From the IMG/VR virus record IMGVR_UViG_3300047300_001096, positions 1 through 54,260 of that record: a stretch of DNA of 54,260 nucleotides, one strand, 5' to 3'. Below the pieces are notes generated by a model. It was not told the DNA's origin and searched no databases. It worked only from the letters and a program-made list of their open reading frames with translations. Both the position numbers and the translations under genes were made by a program. Position 1 is the stretch's first letter, and each line of letters opens with the position of its first letter. Positions 29,614-35,839 of this stretch are shown here, piece after piece. Source of the DNA: a virus.

Positions 29614-30435
29614 GAAAGCATTTGCAAGTGCACTTGCGTTGTCTTTTTTGTTGCATCAAGGTGTGTTTACGGATAATCAATCCAACCTTGACCCTAAACT
29701 GCCGCGTTAGCTGCCTACTCTGTTAGTCAGTGGTGATGAAGTCACTGTGAGCGTTTAGGTTGCGGGGTTTGCACGTTTCGGTCTTAACTGGGAACTCCCT
29801 ATCAAGATATCCGTGACTAACACATAGATTAACGCATTTGCTAGCGACTGAGCTTTTAGACCTTCGACAGTTTAGGGTCAGATTCGCACCATTATTTAAG
29901 CACCCGTTGCTAGGTCTTGTGCGCCTTTACAGAATGGTTTGCGCAACGCCATTCAATCGCTAGTAAGATTCCATACTTACATTACAGAACTAGGTTCTGG
30001 TCTTGGTTAGAAGATAGCTGTATTTGTTAAGCCAGTTCTTTCTGCTTTATTAGACATTTTTACGAGTGTACTAGATGGCTCGGCATGGGATATAGGGTCG
30101 GCTCCCTAGAACTACTCATTACCTAACACCAACAAGTGGTACACGCTAGGGGTTTCGTCCTGACCCTAAACTGCTGCAGGTTATGAGTATTGAAGTCTCA
30201 CGGACCGTGCTGCTGAGGTAGAGGGTTTCGCTGAACTTACATCAGCTCATCAGAGGGTTAAGTTGGCAGCCGCTAGAGCGTTCCTCGGCTATTAAGTTGC
30301 TATCCCGCAATCAAGTGGCAGGCCTCATAACACCATGTTTGTGCTCCACGCTTGTGCGGTTGAAGCTAAGGGCTGTGGCTCAGAATTCCCCACAATTAAG
30401 ACTTATTTGACACTGATGTCACCCTATCAATTTAT
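29577..30435 (-). ncRNA. Candidate large structured RNA (about 860 nt), GOLLD/ROOL-like in size and setting
   Basis: No open frame on either strand of note. The minus strand has a promoter at 30442-30470 and a terminator at 29577-29613. Domains can be traced by nested inverted repeats: GTTATGAG/CTCATAAC (30180-30331), CTAGCGA/TCGCTAG (29841-29963), GCGTTA+TGTTAGTCA with TGACTAACA+TAACGC (29704-29835), TAGGG/CCCTA, AGAAC/GTTCT, AGCCG/CGGCT, AACTTA/TAAGTT. Base composition is more balanced than the flanks. Large ornate RNAs of this size (GOLLD, ROOL) are known from phages; identity to a known class cannot be tested here. Confidence 0.6.
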
Positions 30436-30441
30436 ATAATA

Positions 30442-30470
30442 ATTATACAGTATTTAGCATACTATATCAA
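30442..30470 (-). promoter_or_regulatory. Promoter of the candidate large RNA
   Basis: Minus strand: TTGATA, 17 nt, TATAAT, with no gene start downstream for 1 kb. Between it and the HTH gene at 30672, 30471-30671 shows no gene; a variant motif copy (GACCCTCAACCACAGCAATC) lies at 30653-30672. Confidence 0.75.
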
Positions 30471-30671
30471 GTAAAAAATTAGACACTCGCTGCAATCAGA
30501 CTACTCACAAAACAGACTAATAAATAATTTGGAGGTTGAGGTGAGATTCATTTGCAAACGGACACCAATTGCTTGGTATTCATTAAGCCCTTCTCGACTG
30601 TCTAAGATATTATTATACAGAATTTAAGGAAGAGGATCAAGTATAAATTTTTTGACCCTCAACCACAGCAA

Positions 30672-30977
30672 TCAACGCAAGTTTTGGAGAATTGCTTCCA
30701 ACACTTCGTGATTGGCTTTTTCGAGGCTATCAAATGCCTCTGGGCTAGCATTGCACAAGTTAGCAATGCGATCAACCAATTCTGCTTTCTTTACACGGGC
30801 TGTGCCCACAGTTTTAGATTTAGCAGTGTAAACACCTTCACGTGAGAGTTTTGCTACCACGCTTCGAGTGGTTTTGCCAAACATTGTTGCCAATGATTCG
30901 ACAGTTGCGCCAGCTTTGTAGTTGGCAACCAACTGAGCTGTTTGCTCAGCTGTGTAATTTACGGTTTTGTCAGTCAT
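30672..30977 (-). CDS. HTH-like DNA-binding protein, paralog family
   Basis: 101 residues from the second of two adjacent ATGs (30977), matching the paralogs' MT(A/D)KTVNYT start and better spaced from AAAGGA. YTAEQTAQLVANYKAGATVESLATMFGKTTRSVVAKLSREGVYTAK is the HTH unit; SLEKANHEVLEAILQNL the C-terminal helix. Own promoter at 31019-31047. Confidence 0.75.
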   Translation of the reverse strand: MTDKTVNYTAEQTAQLVANYKAGATVESLATMFGKTTRSVVAKLSREGVYTAKSKTVGTARVKKAELVDRIANLCNASPEAFDSLEKANHEVLEAILQNLR

Positions 30978-31018
30978 CATATGTCCTTTCAAATGGTTTC
31001 TGCGCTGTTAAAGATATA

Positions 31019-31047
31019 ATTATACAGTGTTTGAGTATCAGGCACAA
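31019..31047 (-). promoter_or_regulatory. Sigma70-like promoter
   Basis: Minus strand: TTGTGC, 17 nt, TATAAT, 41 nt upstream of the HTH ATG at 30977; it overlaps the end of the small gene at 31038. Confidence 0.8.
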
Positions 31048-31160
31048 GTGAGAATTTCTTCGGGTATGTGCATATCTTCCAAAATTTGCGATACTTCTTG
31101 GTCAACAAAATCCTCAAACCACTGTTGTTGAGTTAACTGGAAAAATTCTTGATCTGTCAT
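31038..31160 (-). CDS. Hypothetical 40-residue acidic protein
   Basis: Begins MTDQEFFQLTQQQWFEDFVD. AAAGGCTCTAAG precedes the ATG. Short and acidic; family unknown. Confidence 0.5.
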   Translation of the reverse strand: MTDQEFFQLTQQQWFEDFVDQEVSQILEDMHIPEEILTCA

Positions 31161-31261
31161 CTTAGAGCCTTTCTCGATTTCAATAAGAAATTATAAAATT
31201 TTTTGAAATTTTGGCCAAGACTAAGTTTTTGCACTTGAACGGGCCGCCGCTGAAAATACAC

Positions 31262-31291
31262 TTGACAAGATAAGGTTTTCCACTGTATAAT
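31262..31291 (+). promoter_or_regulatory. Rightward consensus promoter of a short RNA
   Basis: TTGACA, 18 nt, TATAAT, then GGGCGC. No gene follows on the plus strand; the next sequence is the structured 31298-31501 stretch. Confidence 0.8.
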
Positions 31292-31297
31292 GGGCGC

Positions 31298-31501
31298 TGC
31301 GGCACAATCAAATTTTTGCACTTGCCAAGGTTTTGCACTGGCGCAGCAAAATACCACCAAATTTTATGGGTAAAAAATTACCCAAAACCGAAAAAAACTA
31401 GTACAAAAGTATTACTCGCGTAGAACTCCGCGGGGCTCGAAAAAATGCCCGCGGAGAATCAGTTCCGCGGGCTTTGGCGCCTGAAGTAAGCGCTTACTTC
31501 G
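31298..31501 (+). ncRNA. Candidate small RNA with alternative stems
   Basis: About 200 nt without a gene. GGGTAA/TTACCC hairpin, then three related arms: CTCCGCGGG, GCCCGCGGAG and TCCGCGGGC, so the middle arm can pair with the first or the third, as in attenuators. It ends with the 18-nt palindrome GAAGTAAGCGCTTACTTC, abutting the 3' end of the convergent SemiSWEET gene. Shares ACAAAAGTATTAC and GGCGCCTGAAGTAAG with the RNAs at 33196 and 35128. Confidence 0.45.
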
Positions 31502-31506
31502 CTTTA

Positions 31507-31755
31507 TTATCTTTTTGAAGTCAATTTATAATAAATAATAATCGACAAAAAGATTATATTTGCAGTGTAATTAAATAATAATGGCAAATCCATTTTAGGC
31601 AAAATATAAATAAAAGTTAATATTTCGCCTAAAAACCACATAGAAATAAATCCCCAAGTTAATCCCTCAGAGGATTTTGTTCTAATAGATTCAATAGCTT
31701 GTGGCAAACCACAAAATGCCATTAAAATACTGCCTAACCAACCTAAACTTTCCAT
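31507..31755 (-). CDS. SemiSWEET/PQ-loop family small transporter, copy 1
   Basis: 82 residues, three TM segments, the SemiSWEET size. LGWLGSILMAFCGLPQAIESIRTKSSEGLTWGF holds the PQ motif (GLPQ) and the SxGLT signature after TM1; TM2 and TM3 are MWFLGEILTFIYIL and LLFNYTANIIFLSIIIYY. It differs from copy 2 (33297) at 10 of 82 positions. SemiSWEETs form dimeric sugar channels. The promoter's -10 ends 9 nt before the ATG, so the mRNA is nearly leaderless. Confidence 0.88.
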   Translation of the reverse strand: MESLGWLGSILMAFCGLPQAIESIRTKSSEGLTWGFISMWFLGEILTFIYILPKMDLPLLFNYTANIIFLSIIIYYKLTSKR

Positions 31756-31760
31756 AATGT

Positions 31761-31881
31761 TCCCATTATATAGAACCTCCTAAAAATTGTCAAGTTTTTA
31801 TTGAAAACAAAAGTACGCATTAGCAAAAATACAACATAGGTGTTTTCCCCTATTGACATTTTTCGGGCCGCGGAGTATTTG
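31761..31881. repeat. Divergent-promoter cassette, copy 1
   Basis: Left: minus-strand promoter TTGACA-17-TATAAT (31765-31793) for SemiSWEET copy 1. Right: CCCCTATTGACA with a weak -10 TATTTG (31853-31881) facing right, followed by GGCGCC. Between them AAAACAAAAGT and CATTAGCAAAAATACAACATAGG are shared with the cassette at 36638. Confidence 0.7.
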
Positions 31882-31915
31882 GCGCCGAAGTGAGCGCTCA
31901 CTTCGCTGGTGGATA

Positions 31916-31952
31916 ATAAAAAGCGATTATCTGAGATAATCAGATAATCGCT
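31916..31952 (-). terminator. Strong intrinsic terminator
   Basis: Minus strand AGCGATTATCTGA pairs with TCAGATAATCGCT (13 bp, 5-nt loop), followed by TTTTTATT. It ends the HTH gene at 31959. Next to it on the plus side is the palindrome CGAAGTGAGCGCTCACTTCG (31887-31906). Confidence 0.9.
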
Positions 31953-31958
31953 AGTTAA

Positions 31959-32285
31959 TCAAATAGGCTTGCTATTTGCTAATGCGTTAAAAATCGCTTT
32001 TAATGCGTTTTTATTAGCCTTAGTTAATGATTCAATATCATTTTCGGGTAATCGCAAAATCGCACCGATTGCATCGGCATGAGTATCTTTTTTAACAACT
32101 GATTCACCAGTTTTAGTTTTATATTCTTTTTTAATATAAACTTTTTCTCGTGAAAGTTTTGCGACAATACTCCGAACAGTTTTACCAAGATTATCTGCAA
32201 TAGTTTCAACAGAAACTCCTGCTTGATAATCGTTAATCATTTTCTGAGTTTGCTCAGGGGTGTAATTTACAGTTTTTGCATTCAT
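31959..32285 (-). CDS. HTH-like DNA-binding protein, paralog family
   Basis: 108 residues. KTVNYTPEQTQKMINDYQAGVSVETIADNLGKTVRSIVAKLSREKVYIKKEYKTK is nearly the same as in the gene at 35894, so the two are recent duplicates. SLTKANKNALKAIFNAL is the C-terminal helix. TCAGGAGAATATT precedes the ATG. Last gene of a unit with the SprT-like and membrane genes. Confidence 0.8.
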   Translation of the reverse strand: MNAKTVNYTPEQTQKMINDYQAGVSVETIADNLGKTVRSIVAKLSREKVYIKKEYKTKTGESVVKKDTHADAIGAILRLPENDIESLTKANKNALKAIFNALANSKPI

Positions 32286-32299
32286 AATATTCTCCTGAT

Positions 32300-32533
32300 T
32301 TAAAATGCGTTATATAATCCAAGGATATTAGCCAAAAAGAATGTACCATTTAAAACCATTAATGATTTATCTTTTCGATAATATCCAACTAAAAGCCAAG
32401 ATAATGATCCAATAATAAAGAAACAATATCCCAAAAAGAACAGTTTACTGGCAACAATAAAGGCACCGATAATACTGGATATTGTCCCAATCCATGAAAC
32501 AATATTAAGTAATTTAATCATATTAAATACCAT
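32300..32533 (-). CDS. Small membrane protein, three TM
   Basis: 77 residues from the ATG at 32533 (GAGGATATTATCG upstream). IVSWIGTISSIIGAFIVASKLFFLGYCFFIIGSLSWLLVGYYRKDKSLMVLNGTFF shows three TM segments and resembles the small inner-membrane protein common in T4-like phages. Its topology is similar to a SemiSWEET but the PQ signature is missing. Confidence 0.7.
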   Translation of the reverse strand: MVFNMIKLLNIVSWIGTISSIIGAFIVASKLFFLGYCFFIIGSLSWLLVGYYRKDKSLMVLNGTFFLANILGLYNAF

Positions 32534-32621
32534 CGATAATATCCTCTGCAATAACAATACCAAAAACCATATATGTTAATAATAACATAAACATTAAAAA
32601 TTCTAATACAAATAAAATCAT
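32523..32621 (-). CDS. 32-residue single-TM peptide
   Basis: Begins MILFVLEFLMFMLLLTYMVF, almost entirely hydrophobic, ends AEDIIDGI. ATGA overlap with the SprT-like gene and overlap with the next ATG make translation likely. Confidence 0.5.
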   Translation of the reverse strand: MILFVLEFLMFMLLLTYMVFGIVIAEDIIDGI

Positions 32622-32995
32622 CTTGAAATCTCCATATTGTGAAATGGATTAGGTTCTAATCCATAGTTAATCATTATCTCTTGCCATTTTTTACCATGAC
32701 CACATTTTGCCTCTGATTCACCAAACAAATTATAATCGGCTTGGTGAATAATCTCATGGGGCAAAATAACTTCTGTCATAATATCCCGATATTCAATAGA
32801 ATGTTGAAAGAATTTTGTTCCCAATTGGATAATATTATCCTCTTGGTGGCATCTACCTGCAGTCCGATATAATCTACCATTTAATTCAATAATCGGTGGA
32901 TTAAAATGAACTAATGGGGGATAAATCTCGCAAAGCCTATCCCAAATAATATTGGTTTGATTTTGCAAAATTGCTAATAAATCTTTCTTTTTCAT
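32618..32995 (-). CDS. SprT-like zinc metalloprotease domain protein
   Basis: 125 residues from MKKKDLL at 32995. HEIIH at 80-84 is the zinc-binding HExxH, and CGHGKKWQEIMINYG gives the third ligand region (H100) as in SprT/Spartan. A consensus promoter ends 7 nt before the ATG with no ribosome site, so the mRNA should be leaderless. SprT-like proteases act on DNA-protein crosslinks; the phage role is unknown. A second, different SprT-like gene lies at 35258. Confidence 0.85.
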   Translation of the reverse strand: MKKKDLLAILQNQTNIIWDRLCEIYPPLVHFNPPIIELNGRLYRTAGRCHQEDNIIQLGTKFFQHSIEYRDIMTEVILPHEIIHQADYNLFGESEAKCGHGKKWQEIMINYGLEPNPFHNMEISR

Positions 32996-33002
32996 GTTTT
33001 CT

Positions 33003-33031
33003 ATTATACAGAGGGTTTGAGGAAATGTCAA
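33003..33031 (-). promoter_or_regulatory. Promoter of a leaderless mRNA
   Basis: Minus strand: TTGACA, 17 nt, TATAAT, AGAAAAC, ATG. The expected start of transcription coincides with the start codon at 32995. Confidence 0.85.
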
Positions 33032-33036
33032 CAGAT

Positions 33037-33057
33037 AAAAACTCACAGGGTTGTGAG
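33037..33057 (-). terminator. Attenuator-type terminator between tandem promoters
   Basis: Minus strand CTCAC-AACCCT-GTGAG followed by TTTTTA. It lies between the upstream promoter (33097-33124) and the downstream one (33003-33031). A 15-codon leaderless peptide (MKTRKETTRNFLTTL) ends in the hairpin. The same arrangement is repeated at 34970. Confidence 0.65.
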
Positions 33058-33091
33058 AAAATTTCTAGTGGTTTCCTTTCTTGTTTTCATG

Positions 33092-33196
33092 CCTCTATTA
33101 TAGCAGGGTTTTGCCCTTTGTCAAGGCTTTTTTCAACTATTTTCTAGGGGTTTTCCCCTATTGACAACTGCTAAATTTTGTGGTATAATTTTGGCG
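33092..33196. repeat. Divergent-promoter cassette, copy 2
   Basis: Minus-strand promoter TTGACA-16-TATAAT (33097-33124), then TTTTTTCAACTATTTTCTAGGGGTTTTCCCCTATTGACA with its -10 TATAAT (33161-33189) facing right, then GGCGCG. Near-identical core to 35024-35131. Confidence 0.85.
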
Positions 33197-33293
33197 CGCC
33201 GACCATGTAGTACTTGGGTTCACAAAAAATTTGAATACAAAAGTACTACCGCGGGGTATTGGCGCCTGAAGTAAGTGCTAACTAACATCAGGC
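33196..33293 (+). ncRNA. Candidate small RNA
   Basis: About 100 nt, no gene. GTAGTACT/AGTACTAC stem, then GCCTGA/TCAGGC near the end, abutting the convergent SemiSWEET copy 2. Shares CAAAAAATTTGAA, ACAAAAGTA and ACCGCG with 35128-35257. Confidence 0.4.
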
Positions 33294-33296
33294 TGA

Positions 33297-33545
33297 TTAT
33301 CTTTTGGGGGATAGTTTATAATAAATTATAATCGCTAAAAATATTATATTGGCAGTATAATTAAATAACAATGGCAAATCCATTTTAGGTAAAATATAAA
33401 TAAAAGTCATTATCTCACCTATAAACCACATACCAATAAAACCCCAAGTTAATCCTTCGGATGATTTTGTTTTAATAGATTCTATGGCTTGTGGTAATCC
33501 ACAAAATGCCAATAAAATACTACCTAACCAACCTATTTGTTCCAT
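33297..33545 (-). CDS. SemiSWEET/PQ-loop family small transporter, copy 2
   Basis: 82 residues, 72 identical to copy 1 at 31507. Same GLPQ and SSEGLTWGF signatures and three TM segments. AAGGGATTTAAT precedes the ATG. It follows the exonuclease and a small TM gene in one unit. Two copies of a sugar-transporter-type gene in one phage are unusual. Confidence 0.88.
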   Translation of the reverse strand: MEQIGWLGSILLAFCGLPQAIESIKTKSSEGLTWGFIGMWFIGEIMTFIYILPKMDLPLLFNYTANIIFLAIIIYYKLSPKR

Positions 33546-33661
33546 ATTAAATCCCTTGTTAATGTATTATCAAATCTATCTACATAATACTCAGATTCAT
33601 CAAATCGAATATGTTTAAAATAGAAAAATAATAACAATATAATCCATCCTAATCTATACAT
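33533..33661 (-). CDS. 42-residue single-TM protein
   Basis: Begins MYRLGWIILLLFFYFKHIRF, then a charged tail (DESEYYVDRFDNTLTRD). TAATG overlap with the exonuclease gene and 13-nt overlap with SemiSWEET copy 2. Confidence 0.5.
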   Translation of the reverse strand: MYRLGWIILLLFFYFKHIRFDESEYYVDRFDNTLTRDLIWNK

Positions 33662-34362
33662 TATTTAATCGCCATAAAATGATTTTTAGCTTGAAAATCT
33701 TTCCAGTCATAAGGCTTGATATTATCTTGCCAGTTGCGTTTTTTAATAATATGACGCAAAATCGGCAATTCAAAATCCCGTGCATCTTCTAATGCAGTAT
33801 GTGGCTCGATAATCATTTGATTATTGATAAAACCACAAACAGTTTCGGCAGTAGTTTTAAAAGTCATATTGCCGTTTGCAGTAGGTTTATTAAACTGGTG
33901 ATTATCTAAAGCAAATTGTTTAAATGCTTTGCGATTACAAATATTGCCAAGGCTTGCTTGCCATAAACAAAAACGATTATTAAAAACTGAAAGGTCAATA
34001 CCTGTATTTGCACATTTAGAATAATCAAAAGCAAGATTATATGCAGTTAATGTAGGATTATATTTGCCAATGGCTTGATTAATCCAACGATTAATTGCAT
34101 TTACCGAAGCCAACATTCTAGTGCCATTATCTAGCAAAGCAACATATTGTTTTTTGCGTTTATTCAAACCCTCATAGCCCCAAATATCATTTGCAGTTTT
34201 GTCATGGAATAATTCCATGTTGTCATAATGACCTTTGACCATTACGGCACATTGGTTGTAAATAGTACCATTACGATCAACGATAATGCAAGCAAAATCT
34301 GCAACAGTATCGTTAATGGTTGTTTCGGTGTCAATAATTGCAAAGAATTGTTTTTTAGCCAT
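33661..34362 (-). CDS. DnaQ-like 3'-5' exonuclease
   Basis: 233 residues. FFAIIDTETT (Exo I), AYNLAFDYSKC (Exo II) and HTALEDARDFE (Exo III, DEDDh) give the RNase T/DnaQ catalytic set. Stand-alone exonuclease; could trim RNA or DNA or act in proofreading. Own promoter at 34393-34421. Confidence 0.87.
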   Translation of the reverse strand: MAKKQFFAIIDTETTINDTVADFACIIVDRNGTIYNQCAVMVKGHYDNMELFHDKTANDIWGYEGLNKRKKQYVALLDNGTRMLASVNAINRWINQAIGKYNPTLTAYNLAFDYSKCANTGIDLSVFNNRFCLWQASLGNICNRKAFKQFALDNHQFNKPTANGNMTFKTTAETVCGFINNQMIIEPHTALEDARDFELPILRHIIKKRNWQDNIKPYDWKDFQAKNHFMAIK

Positions 34363-34392
34363 TGTTTATTTTTTCGTTTAATTTAAAGGTTG

Positions 34393-34421
34393 ATTATAAC
34401 ACAAGGTAAAAACCTTGTCAA
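34393..34421 (-). promoter_or_regulatory. Consensus sigma70 promoter
   Basis: Minus strand: TTGACA, 17 nt, TATAAT, 30 nt before the exonuclease ATG. An AAGGT...ACCTT hairpin lies in the spacer. Confidence 0.88.
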
Positions 34422-34432
34422 GTGTAGGGGTA

Positions 34433-34909
34433 TTAGTGACCTTGTTTAGAGGGTACATAAACACCTCGAATATTGAAACGATCACAAACTGCTTTTAAAT
34501 AAGTTGCATTATCCTCATAAAATGTAAATTCTGCATCTTTGAATGTAATCAGATTAAAAAACTTTGCTAAACCATTTATTTTTAATGTAGAGCCAGAGAT
34601 ATTAGAATTCTCAGGTCTTGATATAATGTAATCAGGGTTTCCCAATACCTTGTCAATAAATGTATAATCGGGGGTATTGAGAACACGGGCAGTAGCAATA
34701 ATGACATAACAGTTTTCATCTTTTAAATCCCGTTTATATTGTTCGGCTAATGGCAAGAGAGAATCATTCAAAGCCAAATCTTGATTTTCTCTCCAATACT
34801 CTAAATCAATTCTTTCGCCTTTATCGTCAACGATTGTACGATAACGATGCAAACTGCAAACAATAGTTCCATCCATATCGTAAATTGAAACCCGATTAAT
34901 TTTAGCCAT
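34433..34909 (-). CDS. HAD-like hydrolase
   Basis: 158 residues. SIYDMDGTIVCS is the catalytic DxDGT, VIIATAR motif II, and FYEDNATYLKA motif IV. Similar to polynucleotide-kinase/phosphatase-type HAD domains found in phages. Substrate unknown. Confidence 0.83.
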   Translation of the reverse strand: MAKINRVSIYDMDGTIVCSLHRYRTIVDDKGERIDLEYWRENQDLALNDSLLPLAEQYKRDLKDENCYVIIATARVLNTPDYTFIDKVLGNPDYIISRPENSNISGSTLKINGLAKFFNLITFKDAEFTFYEDNATYLKAVCDRFNIRGVYVPSKQGH

Positions 34910-34936
34910 TTATTTTTTCCTTTAAACTATGATCTA

Positions 34937-34964
34937 ATTATACACGATTTTTTCAAAGTGTCAA
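34937..34964 (-). promoter_or_regulatory. Consensus sigma70 promoter
   Basis: Minus strand: TTGACA, 16 nt, TATAAT, 27 nt upstream of the HAD ATG. Confidence 0.87.
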
Positions 34965-34969
34965 CAGAT

Positions 34970-34990
34970 AAAAACTCACAGGGTTGTGAG
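34970..34990 (-). terminator. Attenuator-type terminator between tandem promoters
   Basis: Minus strand CTCAC-AACCCT-GTGAG then TTTTTA, identical to 33037-33057. The upstream promoter (35029-35056) would make a short RNA encoding a leaderless peptide that starts MKTTKINAKK. Confidence 0.65.
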
Positions 34991-35023
34991 ATTTTTTCGC
35001 ATTGATCTTTGTTGTTTTCATGT

Positions 35024-35131
35024 GTCCTATTATATCAGGGTTTTTTGTTTTGTCAAGGGTTTTTTCAACTATTTTCTAGGTGTTTACCCCTATTGACAAG
35101 CCAGTCAGCTTATGCTATAATTTGGCGCCGC
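35024..35131. repeat. Divergent-promoter cassette, copy 3
   Basis: Minus-strand promoter TTGACA-16-TATAAT (35029-35056), core TTTTTTCAACTATTTTCTAGG, then rightward CCCCTATTGACA-17-TATAAT (35093-35121) and GGCGCC. Confidence 0.88.
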
Positions 35132-35257
35132 AAACCTTGGTATTCAAAAAATTTGAAAACAAAAGTATTACCGCGCCCTTTGTCCGCGGGCAAAAAGTCC
35201 GCGGGCGATTTTGAATACCTGAGTATTCAAAAAAGTCTGCAAACCTTGGTATTCAAA
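35128..35257 (+). ncRNA. Candidate small RNA with direct repeats and alternative stems
   Basis: A 19-bp direct repeat GCAAACCTTGGTATTCAAA at 35130-35148 and 35239-35257. Between them TTGAATAC-CTGA-GTATTCAA (35211-35230) forms a hairpin whose left arm can also pair with GTATTCAA of either repeat. A tandem GTCCGCGGGC pair (about 35182-35206) matches the GC-rich arms of the 31298 RNA. No gene. Confidence 0.45.
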
Positions 35258-35614
35258 TTATCTGCCTAGTGAAACAATGTCAATATCATAATAAGCATTG
35301 AAATAATTTCTCCATTGCGTGAAACCTGATTCTGTATCATGTGATAAATCTAAGTCTCTTTCCATTTGCCAAGCATGAACATACTCATGGGCTAGTGTGG
35401 AAAATAAATCAAGGTCTGATTTAATTTCTGATGTAGCAAATCTAATTTTGTGATTTACTTTTTTATCTGAAATTCTATCACCCTCATACATTCCCATGCA
35501 CGAATCGCCATCAAATCGCAAAACCTTGGTTTTTGCAAAGTTAACTCGATTCTTCAAATCGAATTCATCTTGTAGCATTAGCTGAAATAATCTTAGTTTG
35601 TCTGATTTAATCAT
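35258..35614 (-). CDS. SprT-like metalloprotease domain protein, second type
   Basis: 118 residues from MIKSDKL at 35614 (ATGA overlap with the upstream gene). FSTLAHEYVHAWQMERD carries HEYVH (76-80); LSHDTESGFTQWRNYFN holds the third ligand (H92). Different from the gene at 32618 outside the core. Role unknown. Confidence 0.8.
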   Translation of the reverse strand: MIKSDKLRLFQLMLQDEFDLKNRVNFAKTKVLRFDGDSCMGMYEGDRISDKKVNHKIRFATSEIKSDLDLFSTLAHEYVHAWQMERDLDLSHDTESGFTQWRNYFNAYYDIDIVSLGR

Positions 35615-35694
35615 TTTGTGAACCATTCTAAAAGAGCAATTTTAATTGCAACAAAACCAATAAAAGCAAGCAAGTATAAAATAAATTCAATCAT
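35611..35694 (-). CDS. 27-residue single-TM peptide
   Basis: Begins MIEFILYLLAFIGFVAIKIA and ends WFTK. ATGA overlap with the SprT-like gene and overlap with the upstream small gene: a chain of coupled starts. Confidence 0.5.
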   Translation of the reverse strand: MIEFILYLLAFIGFVAIKIALLEWFTK

Positions 35695-35833
35695 AGTTTA
35701 CTCGCAATGTTGGGTTGTATACCATTATGCCCGTTAGCTTACCATCTATAATAGCGCAATAGGTGAACGGCAATTTTGCAAGGATAGCCTCGTTTAAATA
35801 TTTTTGCATTTCAATCAATTTAGTGTTTATCAT
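35687..35833 (-). CDS. Hypothetical 48-residue protein from leaderless mRNA
   Basis: Begins MINTKLIEMQKYLNEAILAK; contains YCAIIDGKLTGIMVYN. A promoter's TATAAT ends 6 nt before the ATG and there is no ribosome site, so translation should be leaderless. Confidence 0.55.
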   Translation of the reverse strand: MINTKLIEMQKYLNEAILAKLPFTYCAIIDGKLTGIMVYNPTLRVNYD

Positions 35834-35839
35834 AGGGTA

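Larger units (their letters stand above)
27793..30173. repeat. Dispersed 13-bp motif TGACCCTAAACTG, nine copies in 2.4 kb
   Basis: Copies (plus-strand spans): 27793-27805 (+, one mismatch), 28120-28132 (-), 28655-28667 (-), 29296-29308 (+), 29440-29452 (-, one mismatch), 29501-29513 (-), 29689-29701 (+), 29868-29880 (-), 30161-30173 (+). One more at 8707-8719 forms a promoter -35. Copies occur in coding, leader and non-coding DNA and in both directions. Those in the non-coding RNA can pair with each other over 13 bp. Confidence 0.85.

Noticed and set aside
29570-29710. 46-codon open frame starting 9 nt after the strong promoter at 29531, with a hydrophobic middle
   Set aside because: It runs through the strong bidirectional hairpin and a motif copy, has no ribosome site, and codon content looks incidental; leaderless translation cannot be excluded but evidence is too thin.
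31157-31360. 67-codon minus-strand frame upstream of the 31038 gene
   Set aside because: Overlaps the rightward promoter and the structured RNA; no ribosome site.
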